Origin: Streptomyces sp. A0958
GTDB taxonomy: Bacteria; Actinomycetota; Actinomycetes; Streptomycetales; Streptomycetaceae
NCBI RefSeq assembly: GCF_004795035.1
Contig: NZ_SSBK01000010.1
Location: forward strand, 1 to 64,000
Length of the DNA: 64,000 nucleotides
Direction of reading: 5' to 3'
The position numbers were made by a program, and so were the translations under genes. Positions within the stretch are counted from its first letter, which is position 1; each line of letters opens with the position of its first letter. Shown here piece by piece: positions 25,910-34,443 of the stretch. A model generated the notes under the pieces. That model searched no databases, was not told the origin of the DNA, and saw only the letters and a list, made by a program, of their open reading frames with translations.

Positions 25910-26710
25910 TCACGCCCCGCGGGTGCGGGCGTAGTGCCCCGGGCCCGTGCCCACGACCCGCTTGAAATGGCGCGTCAGATGGGACTGGTCGTAGAAGCCC
26001 GCCGAGGCGGCCACGGCCGACGCAGGGACTCCTCGCAGCAGCAGCCGGCGCGCGAGGTCGACCCGGCGGCCCGTCACGTACTGGTGCGGTGCCATGCCGA
26101 ACTCACGGCTGAAGGCCCGCACCAGGTGCGCGTGATGCGCATGCAGCCGGGTGGCCGCCTCCTGGAGCGTGACGCCCTCGACGAACTTCTCGTCCAGCAG
26201 ATCCCGCAGCCGGTGCGCGACCTTGCTGTCGTGGACGTAGCGGGCGGGGTCGAGACGGTCGCGCAGATGCTGTTCCAGGCGTTCCGAGACCAGGGCGAGC
26301 CGGCTCGCCGCCTCCAGTTCGTCGCCCGGACCCGCGAGGGTGCGGTGGAGGCTGTCGATGCGGCTGCGCAGCGCCGGATCGTGCAGGACGGGCCGGACCA
26401 CGGCCCGGCCGATCAGTCGCTCGTCCACCTGGGGGACGTCGAGGTACAGGACGCGTTTGCGGAAGCCCTCCGCGGTGGCCGCCCCGCCGTTGTGCGGGAC
26501 GTGCGGCGGCAGCAGCGTCACCGTGTGGGTCAGTACGCCGTGCTCGTGGCGGTCCAGGTCGTAACGCACCATGCCCTCGTCCACGAGGAGCAGCGTCCAC
26601 GCGTCGTGCGTGTGCATCGGGTAGGTGTGGTCGGTGAAGTGCGCGTGGAAGACCTCTGCGATTCCCTCCACGGGCGGACACCAGGCGGTGATGTCCGGAC
26701 GGGCAGCCAT
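25910..26710 (-). CDS. AraC-family regulator
   Basis: A 266-aa regulator. An N-terminal cupin-type sensing domain (HTYPMHTHDAWTLLLVDEG) is followed by two C-terminal helix-turn-helix motifs (about residues 175-260: VTLQEAATRLHAHHAHLVRAF and SAVAASAGFYDQSHLTRHFK). I chose the ATG at 26710 because longer starts would overlap the divergent gene at 26798. It probably controls that DUF2000 gene, a pairing I recall as common in Streptomyces. Confidence 0.9.
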   Translation of the reverse strand: MAARPDITAWCPPVEGIAEVFHAHFTDHTYPMHTHDAWTLLLVDEGMVRYDLDRHEHGVLTHTVTLLPPHVPHNGGAATAEGFRKRVLYLDVPQVDERLIGRAVVRPVLHDPALRSRIDSLHRTLAGPGDELEAASRLALVSERLEQHLRDRLDPARYVHDSKVAHRLRDLLDEKFVEGVTLQEAATRLHAHHAHLVRAFSREFGMAPHQYVTGRRVDLARRLLLRGVPASAVAASAGFYDQSHLTRHFKRVVGTGPGHYARTRGA

Positions 26711-26797
26711 GTGCCGATCGTACGCCGGGCCCGCCTCCGCACCGACGTGCAAAGTTCGTACAAGACCGGGCCCCGGGCGGCCCGGCAGGCTCGGGGG

Positions 26798-27238
26798 ATG
26801 ACAGCTGAGACCACCGCCCCCGCCCCCGTCCGCTTCGACACCAAGATCGCCGTACTGCTCCGGGACGACCTGGAGACCTGGCAACGGCTGAACGTCACCG
26901 CCTTCCTGGTCAGCGGCCTCGGCACCGCGGTCCCCGACGTGATCGGCGAGCCCTACGCCGACGCCGACGACACCCCGTATCTGCCCATGTTCCGTCAGCC
27001 GGTGATGGTCTTCGAGGGGGCGAAGGAGATGCTGACGACCGCCCACACCCGCGCCGTCGGCCGGGGCGTGCCCCTGTCGGTGTTCACCTCGGACCTCTTC
27101 GCCACGGGCAACGACCGGGACAACCGGGCCGCGGTGCGTGCGGTGCGCCGGGACGCGATGGACCTCGTGGGTCTGGCCGTGCACGGTCCCCGCAACGCCG
27201 TGGACAAGATCCTCAAGGGCGCGTCGATGCACCCCTGA
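26798..27238 (+). CDS. DUF2000 family protein
   Basis: A 146-aa protein matching DUF2000: DTKIAVLLRDDLETWQRLNVTAF near the N-terminus, YLPMFRQPVMVFEGA in the middle and FTSDLFATGNDRDNR later. Relatives resemble peptidyl-tRNA hydrolase II folds, but no activity is established. The gene is divergent from the AraC regulator with 87 bp between starts, a likely shared control region. Confidence 0.85.
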   Translation: MTAETTAPAPVRFDTKIAVLLRDDLETWQRLNVTAFLVSGLGTAVPDVIGEPYADADDTPYLPMFRQPVMVFEGAKEMLTTAHTRAVGRGVPLSVFTSDLFATGNDRDNRAAVRAVRRDAMDLVGLAVHGPRNAVDKILKGASMHP

Positions 27239-27242
27239 CGGC

Positions 27243-27274
27243 CGGTGGGCGGGGCGGCACCGCCCCGCCCACCG
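27243..27274. terminator. Bidirectional hairpin terminator
   Basis: A perfect 15-bp inverted repeat (27243-27257 and 27260-27274) lies between the DUF2000 gene and the convergent prenyl synthase gene ending at 27284. Confidence 0.8.
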
Positions 27275-27283
27275 CGCGGTGCC

Positions 27284-28330
27284 TCACCCGGCGCGGTCGA
27301 CCACGTACGGGAGCAGTGTCAGCATTTCCTCCAGGGCCTCCGGCACCAGCGGGACGCTCTGCAGGCAGGCCCGCGCGCTCTCCAGGTGGCGGTGGGCCTC
27401 CGCCGTGGCGGCCGTCCGCCCGCCCGCCTCCTCGATCAGACCGGCCGCCCGCCCGGCGGCCCCGTCGTCCAGTGGCCCGCCGCGCAGCAGCGCCCCCAGC
27501 TCCGTCGCGGCCGGCCCGCCGGCGGCGAGGGCCGCAAGCACCGGATACGTCTTCTTGCCGCGCCCGAGGTCGCTGTGCACCGGCTTGCCCGTGACCGCGG
27601 GGTCGCCCCAGATGCCCAGCACGTCGTCCGCCGCCTGGAACGCCACCCCGAGATGCCGCCCCGCGGCCGTGAGGGCGTCGGCCTCCGTGCGCCCGGCGCC
27701 GCCGAGCAGCGCGCCCAGACCGGCGGCGCAGCCCAGCAGCGCGCCGGTCTTGTGCTCGGCCATCAGCCGGTATTCGGGCGGCTGCACGGCGTCCGGCCCG
27801 GTCCAGGGCCGCGACTCGAACAGCAGGTCGTCGGCCTGGCCGCGCACCAGGTCGGTGAGGGTCGCGGCGAGCAGGCGTACCGCCGGCACGCAGTGCCCGC
27901 CCGGTGCGTCGGCCAGCGTCTGCACGGCCTGCGCGAACAGCGCGTCCCCCGCGAGGACCGCAGGCCCGACCCCGTACGCCTTCCAGGCGGTGGCGCGCCG
28001 TCTACGCGTCTCGTCGCCGTCCATGATGTCGTCGTGCAGGAGGGAGAACGTGTGGATCAGCTCGACGGCGACCGCTCCGGCGACCGCGCTGCGGGCCTTC
28101 GCACCGACCGCCTCGGCGCCGAGCACGGCCAGTGCCTGGCGGACGCCCTTGCCCTGCGCGCCGGGCACATCTCCGCCGTCGACCCCGTCCCAGCCGAGCG
28201 AGAACGCGGTGATCTCGCCGTGCCAGGGGTGCAGTTGGCGCACGGCCCGGCACAGCGCGGGGCGGACCAGGCCGCGGCAGCGGGCGAGTATCTGCGGCGC
28301 GGTGGCCGACGAGGTCACGGGAGGCGTCAT
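27284..28330 (-). CDS. Polyprenyl diphosphate synthase (GGPP/FPP synthase type)
   Basis: A 348-aa trans-isoprenyl diphosphate synthase that condenses isopentenyl diphosphate with an allylic diphosphate. The first Asp-rich motif is LLHDDIMDGDETRRRR and the second is AADDVLGIWGD; GRGKKTYPVL supplies the conserved Lys. Its ATG overlaps the stop of the upstream TPR gene by 4 nt. No terpene cyclase, phytoene synthase or other isoprenoid gene is next to it, so the end product is unknown. C15 versus C20 chain length cannot be read reliably. Confidence 0.9.
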   Translation of the reverse strand: MTPPVTSSATAPQILARCRGLVRPALCRAVRQLHPWHGEITAFSLGWDGVDGGDVPGAQGKGVRQALAVLGAEAVGAKARSAVAGAVAVELIHTFSLLHDDIMDGDETRRRRATAWKAYGVGPAVLAGDALFAQAVQTLADAPGGHCVPAVRLLAATLTDLVRGQADDLLFESRPWTGPDAVQPPEYRLMAEHKTGALLGCAAGLGALLGGAGRTEADALTAAGRHLGVAFQAADDVLGIWGDPAVTGKPVHSDLGRGKKTYPVLAALAAGGPAATELGALLRGGPLDDGAAGRAAGLIEEAGGRTAATAEAHRHLESARACLQSVPLVPEALEEMLTLLPYVVDRAG

Positions 28331-29391
28331 CGGCGTCCGCCCGCACCCGGCACCACGTCACCGGCCGGCTCCACACCGAGCTCCGTGTACGCCCGGTCGA
28401 CCATGTCCCGGGCGTTGAGCAGCCCGATCCCGTCGAGCGTGGCGCGCAGCGCGTCCAGATCGGCGGCCGTCTCACCGGTGTCACGCCCGAGCCGGGCGAG
28501 CGACTTCACCAGGCCGAGTTGGGACAGCGCCTCGCCCCGGGGCTCCGTCATCGCACGGAACTCCTCCAGGGCCCCTTCGTAGACCTGCCTGGCCTCCTCG
28601 TAGCGTCCGGCGCGGTAGAGCACATTGGCGCGCATCTTGTGGTTGTAGGCCAGGGCGCTCGACAAACTCATCTCGCGGCAGGCGACTTCGGCCTCCGCTA
28701 GCAGGCCGAGCGCCCGGTCCGGGTCGTTGTCGCGTACGGAGATGATGTCGGCCATGCCACGCAGCGCCCAGGCCCGGCCCCGCCGGTCGTCGGCGTCCCC
28801 GGCCAGCTGCGCGGCCTCCTCGAACATCGCCAGGGCGGTGTCGAACGATCCGGTGTTGCGGTGGATCTGCGCGATGCCCTCCAGGGCCCAGACGGTGTGG
28901 CGGGCCTCGCCGCGTGCGCGGGCCTCGGCGAGCAGTTGCTCGTGCAGTGCCGCGACGGTGCGGTAGTCGCCCTGGATGCGCCCGGTCTCCGCGAGGCCGG
29001 CGAGCGAGTAGCCGCGGGCGACCACGTCCCCGCCCCTCTTGCCCATGTCAGCCGCCAGGCCCAACAGGCGGAATGCCAGGCGGAGTCGGCCGCGCTGGCG
29101 GGCGAGCGTCCCGCCGCTCCACAGGGCCCAGGCCATCGCCCCGGCGTCGTCCGCCGACCGGGCGGCGCGGTAACTGGCCTTCCACGCGAGGTCGGCGTCC
29201 TCCACGTGGCCGAGCCGGCGGTGCGCCTCGGCCACGGCGAGCCCGGCCCGGGCCACTTCCTGGGCGGAGCCGGAGCGTTCGGCCGCTTCCATGTGGCGTA
29301 TCCCCTCGGCCAGTACGTCGGTGAGGGAGGCGTTCACAGACATCTTGGTGAGGGCGCCTTGGTATTCGGGCGCCAGTGCCTTGCTGTGCAT
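28327..29391 (-). CDS. TPR-repeat protein coupled to prenyl synthase
   Basis: A 354-aa all-helical protein made of tetratricopeptide-like repeats from about residue 20 to 310 (for example DADLAWKASYRAARSADDAG, ALAMFEEAAQLAGDADD, ARQVYEGALEEFRAM). TPR arrays bind proteins or peptides; no catalytic domain is visible. The ATG at 29391 has AAAGG close upstream; an ATG at 29343 is a shorter alternative. The 4-nt overlap with the prenyl synthase implies coordinated synthesis. The partner is unknown. An AT-rich palindromic element sits 37-74 bp upstream. Confidence 0.75.
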   Translation of the reverse strand: MHSKALAPEYQGALTKMSVNASLTDVLAEGIRHMEAAERSGSAQEVARAGLAVAEAHRRLGHVEDADLAWKASYRAARSADDAGAMAWALWSGGTLARQRGRLRLAFRLLGLAADMGKRGGDVVARGYSLAGLAETGRIQGDYRTVAALHEQLLAEARARGEARHTVWALEGIAQIHRNTGSFDTALAMFEEAAQLAGDADDRRGRAWALRGMADIISVRDNDPDRALGLLAEAEVACREMSLSSALAYNHKMRANVLYRAGRYEEARQVYEGALEEFRAMTEPRGEALSQLGLVKSLARLGRDTGETAADLDALRATLDGIGLLNARDMVDRAYTELGVEPAGDVVPGAGGRR

Positions 29392-29427
29392 GGGAGCCTT
29401 TCGCGCGTGAGCGGACCGGCCCGGCCG

Positions 29428-29465
29428 CAACTATACATTGTATGTATACATGAAGCGTATAGTTG
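29428..29465. promoter_or_regulatory. AT-rich nested palindrome, candidate operator
   Basis: Outer arms CAACTATAC (29428-29436) and GTATAGTTG (29457-29465) are perfect complements. Inside are ATACATTGTAT (29433-29443) and TGTATACA (29443-29450). The low GC over 38 bp is exceptional for this DNA. It is centred about 55 bp upstream of the TPR/prenyl synthase operon and looks like a GntR-like or multi-site operator. Confidence 0.6.
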
Positions 29466-29635
29466 TCGGGTGCTCTGGCCCGTGTACTCATGAGGGGGGA
29501 GGGGCGAGGGTCGTCGGGCGCGGCGTGCGGTAAGCGGTGTGCCGCCTTGCTGTGGATCAAGACGGCATATCCGCGGCCGGGGTTGCTTCGCGGTTCACCA
29601 AAGCGCGCGGACCCGGTGGCGCGGGCTCCTTCGCG

Positions 29636-30937
29636 TCACGCGGTTCCGGGCGCCAGGTGGCTGACGAACCACGCGCGGGCCCGTTCGGCGACCTCGTCCA
29701 GGGCGCCCGGTTCCTCGAAGAGGTGGGTGGCGTCCGGGATGATGTCGAGCCGGCTCTCGCAGTGCAGCTGCGCCTGGGCCCGGCGGTTCAGTTCCAGCAC
29801 TTCCGTGTCCCGGCCACCCACCAGGAGCAGGGTCGGGGAGCGGACCTCGCCGAGACGGGCGCCCGCGAGGTCCGGCCGGCCACCGCGCGAGACGACCGCG
29901 CCGATCCCCGCGCCGGGCTCCGCCCCGACCACGGCCGCCGCCTGGAGGGCCGCGGCGGCCCCGGTGCTCGCCCCGAACACACCGAGGGGGCCGGGCGCGT
30001 GCAACCGCAGCCAGGCGGTGGCGTCCACGAGGCGCCCGGCGAGGGTCGAGATGTCGAAGACGTGGGAACCCTCCGCCTCCTCGTCGGGGGTGAGCAGGTC
30101 GAACAGCAGGGTGCCGAGGCCGGCCCGGTTCAGGGCCGCGGCGACGGACCGGTTGCGCGGGCTGTGCCTGCTGCTGCCGGACCCGTGCGCGAACACCACG
30201 AGCGCCCCGGTGTCACCGGCCCGGGTGAGATTGCCGGGCAGGGCCACCCCGCCCGCCTCCACCAGTACGTCGCTGGACGCCCGGCTCCCGGACTGCCGCG
30301 TCGCCCTCTCCAGCAGCGACACGACCTCCTCGTCCGGCGTCTGGTCGAAGTCCCGGTACCACTCGCCCACCGCGGAGAACCCGTCCGGCGCCGACAGGCA
30401 CACCAGCTCGTCCGCCTCCTCCCGCAGCCGGGCGGCGGCGGAGGGCGGTGCGACCGGAACGGCCAGCACCACATGGGCAGCGCCCTGGGCCCGGGCCACC
30501 GCGCAGGCGGCGAGGGCCGTCGCACCGGTCGCGATGCCGTCGTCCACGAGGATCACCGTGCGCCCTTCGAGAGGGACGCGCGGCCGGTCGCCCCGGAACG
30601 CCCGCGCCCGGCGCGACAGTTCGGCCTCCTCCGCCTGCTGGACGGCGACGATGTCGGCCTCCGAGACCCCGGCCCGGCGCACGATGTCGTCGCTGATGAC
30701 CCGTACCCCGCCCTCCCCGATGGCGCCGAAGCCCACCTCCGGGTGGTGGGGGACGCCGAGCTTGCGGACCACGATCACATCGAGCGGGGCGCCGAGCTCC
30801 TGGACGACGCGGAAGGCCACGGGCACCCCGCCGCGGGGCAGGCCCAGCACGACGGGGTCGCTCTGCGCGAGGGGGCCGAGCGCTTCGGCGAGCCGCCGGC
30901 CCGCGTCGGCGCGGTCGGTGAACAGCACGGTATTCAC
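29636..30937 (-). CDS. Phosphoribosyltransferase / dienelactone-hydrolase fusion
   Basis: A 433-aa two-domain protein. The N-terminal half (about 1-215) is a PRTase fold with LGLPRGGVPVAFRV and the PRPP loop ILVDDGIATGATALAA. The C-terminal half (about 216-433) is an alpha/beta hydrolase with VVFAHGSGSSRHSPRN, a nucleophile elbow near GVFGASTGAAAALQAA and a late His in PDATHLFEEPG. The elbow has Ser in GASTG. The same fusion is known, from memory, in mycobacterial Rv0571c-type proteins of unknown function. The GTG start at 30937 lies close to a GGGG run. Confidence 0.85.
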   Translation of the reverse strand: MNTVLFTDRADAGRRLAEALGPLAQSDPVVLGLPRGGVPVAFRVVQELGAPLDVIVVRKLGVPHHPEVGFGAIGEGGVRVISDDIVRRAGVSEADIVAVQQAEEAELSRRARAFRGDRPRVPLEGRTVILVDDGIATGATALAACAVARAQGAAHVVLAVPVAPPSAAARLREEADELVCLSAPDGFSAVGEWYRDFDQTPDEEVVSLLERATRQSGSRASSDVLVEAGGVALPGNLTRAGDTGALVVFAHGSGSSRHSPRNRSVAAALNRAGLGTLLFDLLTPDEEAEGSHVFDISTLAGRLVDATAWLRLHAPGPLGVFGASTGAAAALQAAAVVGAEPGAGIGAVVSRGGRPDLAGARLGEVRSPTLLLVGGRDTEVLELNRRAQAQLHCESRLDIIPDATHLFEEPGALDEVAERARAWFVSHLAPGTA

Positions 30938-31050
30938 CCCAGACCGGGGGAGGGGAGGTAGGGAATCACCCACCTCGTTCCAGTCAAGGCCACCCACCGG
31001 CGGCCCGCAACCCGGCGCCCCGCCCACGACCGGGCCGGAGCGCTCCGGGC

Positions 31051-31725
31051 TCAGCACGCGGCCGAACGGGCGAGACGGAACCCCGTGTCGTCGATCCGGA
31101 ACGTCGGGTGGCTGCGCCGCCGCACCGAGGCCCGGCAGCTCCAGCGCTCGTCGAACCAACCGCCGCCGCGCAGCACCCGGTAGCCGCCGTACACCTCGGC
31201 GTCGTAGACGTCCCAGCACCACTCCCACACGTTGCCCAGCGTGTCGTACAGCCCCCACGCGTTGGGCTCCCGTTCGCCGACCTCGTGCGGCCGCTCCCCG
31301 GAATTGCCCCGGTGCCAGGCGATCTCGTCCAGCTCCCCGTACCGCGCGGTGGCCGTACCGGCGCGGCAGGCGTACTCCCACTCCGCCTCGGACGGCAGCC
31401 GGTACCCGTCGGCGGACCCGTCCCACCCGGTGTCCTGTGCCGCCGCGCCGATGCGGTAGGCGGGTGCCAGGCCCTCCTGCCGGGACAGGGCGTTGCAGAA
31501 CCGGACCGCGTCGAGCCAGGAGACGCCCTCGACGGGCAGCCGGCCGCCCCGCGCGCTGCTCGGCCGCTCGCCGGTCACCTTCGCGTACAGGTCCTGCGTG
31601 ACGGGGTGTGCGGCGAGCCGGTACGGGGACAGCTCCACCTCCCAACTGGCCTGAGTGCGGCGGTCGGAGAGGGTGACTCGGCCAGCCGGAACGGCGACCA
31701 TCGGGATCTCGCTGCTGCTGTCCAT
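31051..31725 (-). CDS. SUMF1/FGE-fold protein, not a true maturase
   Basis: A 224-aa protein with the FGE-sulfatase fold (VPAGRVTL, GYRLPSEAEWEYACRAG, NAWGLYDTLGNVWEWCWDVY, and GFRLARS at the end). At the active site it reads RGGGWFDERWSC: the position of the first catalytic Cys is Asp and only the second Cys is kept. It should therefore not make formylglycine like the enzyme at 10110-11054. Similar proteins serve other roles such as ligand binding. It is encoded 113 bp upstream of the PRTase-hydrolase gene on the same strand. Confidence 0.85.
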   Translation of the reverse strand: MDSSSEIPMVAVPAGRVTLSDRRTQASWEVELSPYRLAAHPVTQDLYAKVTGERPSSARGGRLPVEGVSWLDAVRFCNALSRQEGLAPAYRIGAAAQDTGWDGSADGYRLPSEAEWEYACRAGTATARYGELDEIAWHRGNSGERPHEVGEREPNAWGLYDTLGNVWEWCWDVYDAEVYGGYRVLRGGGWFDERWSCRASVRRRSHPTFRIDDTGFRLARSAAC

Positions 31726-31769
31726 GGGGCGGTGATCGTATCAACGCCCTTGTCGGCAGGGGGAGCGCG

Positions 31770-33898
31770 TCAACCGCCCCGGCTCTCCAGTGCCTTGATG
31801 AGGAGGAGCGCGATGTCGTCGCTGCCCGGCGTGGCGTGCTTCGCGTACCGGACGAGGCTGTCGGCCAGGGCGTCCATGGACCGGCCGGCGCCCCGGGTGA
31901 ACTGGCCGGCGAGCGCCGCCGTCGACTCGTCGAGGTCGGTGCCGGGAACCTCCACCAGACCATCGGTGTACAGCGCGAGGGCGGCGCCGGGCGGCAGCGG
32001 GATCTCGGTCGTCGGGTAGCGCGCCGCCCGGTCGATGCCGAGCAGCAGGCCCGGAGGCAGCCGCAGCACCTCGGTTTGTCCTCCGGGATGGCGCAGGAGT
32101 GGCGGCGGATGACCGGCCGTGGTCAGCAGGGCGCGGTGGCCGGCCAGGTCCAGGTGGACGTAGAGGCAGCTGGTGAAGAGGCCGGGGTCGAGATCGGCGA
32201 GCAGACGGTTGGTGCGCTCAAGCACCTCGGCGGGCGGCGCCCCCGCCGAGGCGTGCACCGCCGTACGGACCTGGCCCATCAGGGCGGCGGCCTTCACGTT
32301 GTGGCCCTGCACGTCGCCGATGGCCGCGGCGGCGGTGTTGGCGTCCAGCCGGATCACGTCGTAGAAGTCGCCGCCGATGCCCATGCCCCGGGTGGCCGGT
32401 AGCGGGCGGCCACGTCCAGGCCGTCGATCGCCGGGAGGGTGTGCGGGAGCAGATGGGCCTGGAGGCTGTGGGCCAACTGCTCCTTGGTGTCGTAGAGGCG
32501 GGCCCGGTCCAGGGCCTGGGCGATCAGCCCGGCGATCGAGGTGAGGAGGGCCCGCTCCTCCGGTTCGAAGGGGCGCGTGCGTTCGTAGCCGAGCACCAGG
32601 GTGCCGACCGCGCGTCCTGAGGCGAGCAGCGGCAGAAAGGCCCATGCGGCCAGGCCCTGTTGGAGCGAGGCGGGCTCGAAGGCGCGCCTGAACTCGTCGA
32701 AGGTGCGGTAGAAGGCGGGCACCCCGGTGGTCAGGACGTGTGCGACAGGGGCGTGCGAGGTCAGGGGCGCGCCCTCGAAGCACTCCATCAGCGCGGCGCT
32801 GAAGCCGCGGTGCCCCTCGATCCGCAGCCGCCCCTCCGCCGCCGTCATCACGGCGAGGGCCTGGATGCGGAAGGCGGGCGCGAGCTGTTCGGAGATCAGC
32901 TCGACCACGTCCCGGATGCCGACGGCCTCGGTGAGGGTCGCGGCCAGGTGCATCAAGTGGTAGAGCGCGACGGCCCGGCCCGGGGCGCTCGGCGACGCGG
33001 CGGCGCCCGCGGCCGTGGGCGCCGCCGGGGCGTGCGGCGCGCTGACGGGAGTGATGTACACGCTGATGCCGGACGCGTCGGGGTAGAGGCGGAAGGACAG
33101 CCACTGGTCCGGAGGTCGCAGGGCGGTGAAGGACATCGGCTCCCGGCTGATCATGGCCCCCCGGTACCGGTCCTCGAAGTGCGGATCGGCGAGCCAGCGC
33201 AGCGACTCCCAGGGCAGCGTTCCCACCAGCTCGTCCGCGCGCCCGCCGACCAGGGCGGCGCCGGCGTCCGTGAGGTAGGTGATCCGGCCGTGCGTGTCCA
33301 GGGTGCAGCAGCCGCCCGGCAGCCGGGCGACGAAGTCGGCCGCGGCGACCGCCTCGGCGGGGGCGGGCGGCGCCGCGGTGACCGGCGGCAGCACCCGGGG
33401 CCCGACGGCGGCCGTGACCGGCCGGCCCGCTTCCCGCGCCTCGTGCAACGCCTGGGCGGCGTCGTCGCAGCAGCCGCGGACCGCCGCCCGCTCCCGCGGC
33501 GTCAGCTGCGGGGGGTGCGAGCCGGGCCACAGCAGCACGAGACCGCCGAGAGCCGTGGTCCCCGCGAGGACGGGCGCGGCCGCCAGCGCGAAACGGTACG
33601 GAAGGACGAGCGCGGGACGCGGATACCGCCGGGCCAGCTCCTCCTGGCTGCCCAGCCAGACCAGATGCCGGTCCTTCACCGCGTCGGACACCGGCATGGG
33701 AGCGGACAGCGGCACCCTGAGCCAGGGGTCGGCGAGCTCCGGCGGCACCCCGGCGAGCACGGCGAGCCGAAGGGTGGAGCCGCCGGGCGGCAGCAGGTAC
33801 AGCATGGCCACCGCGGCCCCCGTCTCCCGCACGGCACACGCCACCGCCGCGTCCAGGAGATCCTCCGCGGAGTCCTTGGCAAGCCCGACATTGTCCAT
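31770..33898 (-). pseudogene. GAF-PAS-GAF-PP2C phosphatase gene with a frameshift
   Basis: The sequence encodes an N-terminal GAF-like domain, a PAS domain, a second GAF and a PP2C/SpoIIE domain, but in two frames. Frame one runs to AARYRP and is lost near 32394-32399; the phosphatase core (TRGMGIGGDFYDVIRL, AIGDVQGHNV, LYTDGLVEV, DDIALLLIKAL) continues in the other frame. The DNA fits loss of 4 bp from a GGCCGGCC duplication. Restored length would be about 710 aa. It may be a recent pseudogene or a sequencing error. The ATG at 33898 lies inside a palindrome (33890-33909); GTG 33943 is an alternative start. Without repair, the product lacks phosphatase activity. Confidence 0.8.
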
Positions 33899-33909
33899 AA
33901 TCGGACAAT
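33890..33909. repeat. Palindrome covering the phosphatase start codon
   Basis: ATTGTCC (33890-33896) and GGACAAT (33903-33909) are perfect arms around a 6-nt spacer. The ATG of the frameshifted phosphatase (complement of 33896-33898) lies within it. It could be an operator or a coincidence. Confidence 0.35.
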
Positions 33910-33980
33910 ACGCCCATGCCTTGTGCCCGACATCGCGGTGCACGCCGCCATGCCGCGCTTCCCGTGGCGTCTCCGGCCGG

Positions 33981-34373
33981 TCAGCCGGCCGCCGCCTCGC
34001 GGCTGATCCGCTCGAACCGCGCCCCCATCTCCGCGGCCAGCGCCTGTGCGGCGGACAGCGGCCGGACCATCACCATGAGGTCGTCGATCCGGCCCGCCTC
34101 GTTCAGGTGGAGGAAGTCGCAGCCGGTGATCTCCCGGTCGCCGACCTTCGCCGTGAAGACGAGCGCGTGGTCGCGCCCGTCCGCGCTCGCCATCTCCCGT
34201 ACGTAGCGGAAGTCGCTGAACACCTCGGAGACGGCGCGCAGGATCGCGGCGGTGACCGGCTTTCCGGCGTAGGGCTTGAACGCCACCGGGCTGGTGAAGA
34301 CGACCTCCTCGGCCAGAGTCGCCTCGACCGCCGCCAGATCGTGTGCCTCGACGGCCTTGCGGAAAGGAAGCAT
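33981..34373 (-). CDS. SnoaL-like / NTF2-fold protein
   Basis: A 130-aa protein of the SnoaL-like fold: FRKAVEAHDLAAVEATLAEE, then VVFTSPVAFKPYAGK, and C-terminal strands GCDFLHLNEAGRIDDLMVMV. I chose the ATG at 34373 because CGGAG lies 6-7 nt upstream; a TTG at 34391 would add six residues but has no ribosome binding site. It is divergent from a PadR regulator with a short intergenic region containing ACACCGGTGT. The fold covers isomerases, hydrolases and binding proteins, so no reaction is assigned. Confidence 0.8.
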   Translation of the reverse strand: MLPFRKAVEAHDLAAVEATLAEEVVFTSPVAFKPYAGKPVTAAILRAVSEVFSDFRYVREMASADGRDHALVFTAKVGDREITGCDFLHLNEAGRIDDLMVMVRPLSAAQALAAEMGARFERISREAAAG

Positions 34374-34420
34374 GCCGAACTCCGTAGTCAACTTGTTGAA
34401 TAGGTGCGGACGAGATTAGT

Positions 34421-34431
34421 CACACCGGTGT
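34421..34431. promoter_or_regulatory. Short palindrome between SnoaL-like and PadR genes
   Basis: CACACCGGTGT contains the 10-bp palindrome ACACCGGTGT, 13 bp before the PadR start. The same 11-mer recurs at 39490-39500. It is a candidate PadR operator. Confidence 0.35.
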
Positions 34432-34443
34432 TAGCGTGTCCAG

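Noticed and set aside
27284..28330. A terpene or carotenoid biosynthetic cluster
   Set aside because: Only a prenyl diphosphate synthase is present; there is no cyclase, phytoene synthase, desaturase or tailoring enzyme nearby.
31051..31725. A second formylglycine-generating enzyme
   Set aside because: The fold is right but one of the two essential active-site cysteines is replaced by Asp, so I list it as an FGE-fold protein only.
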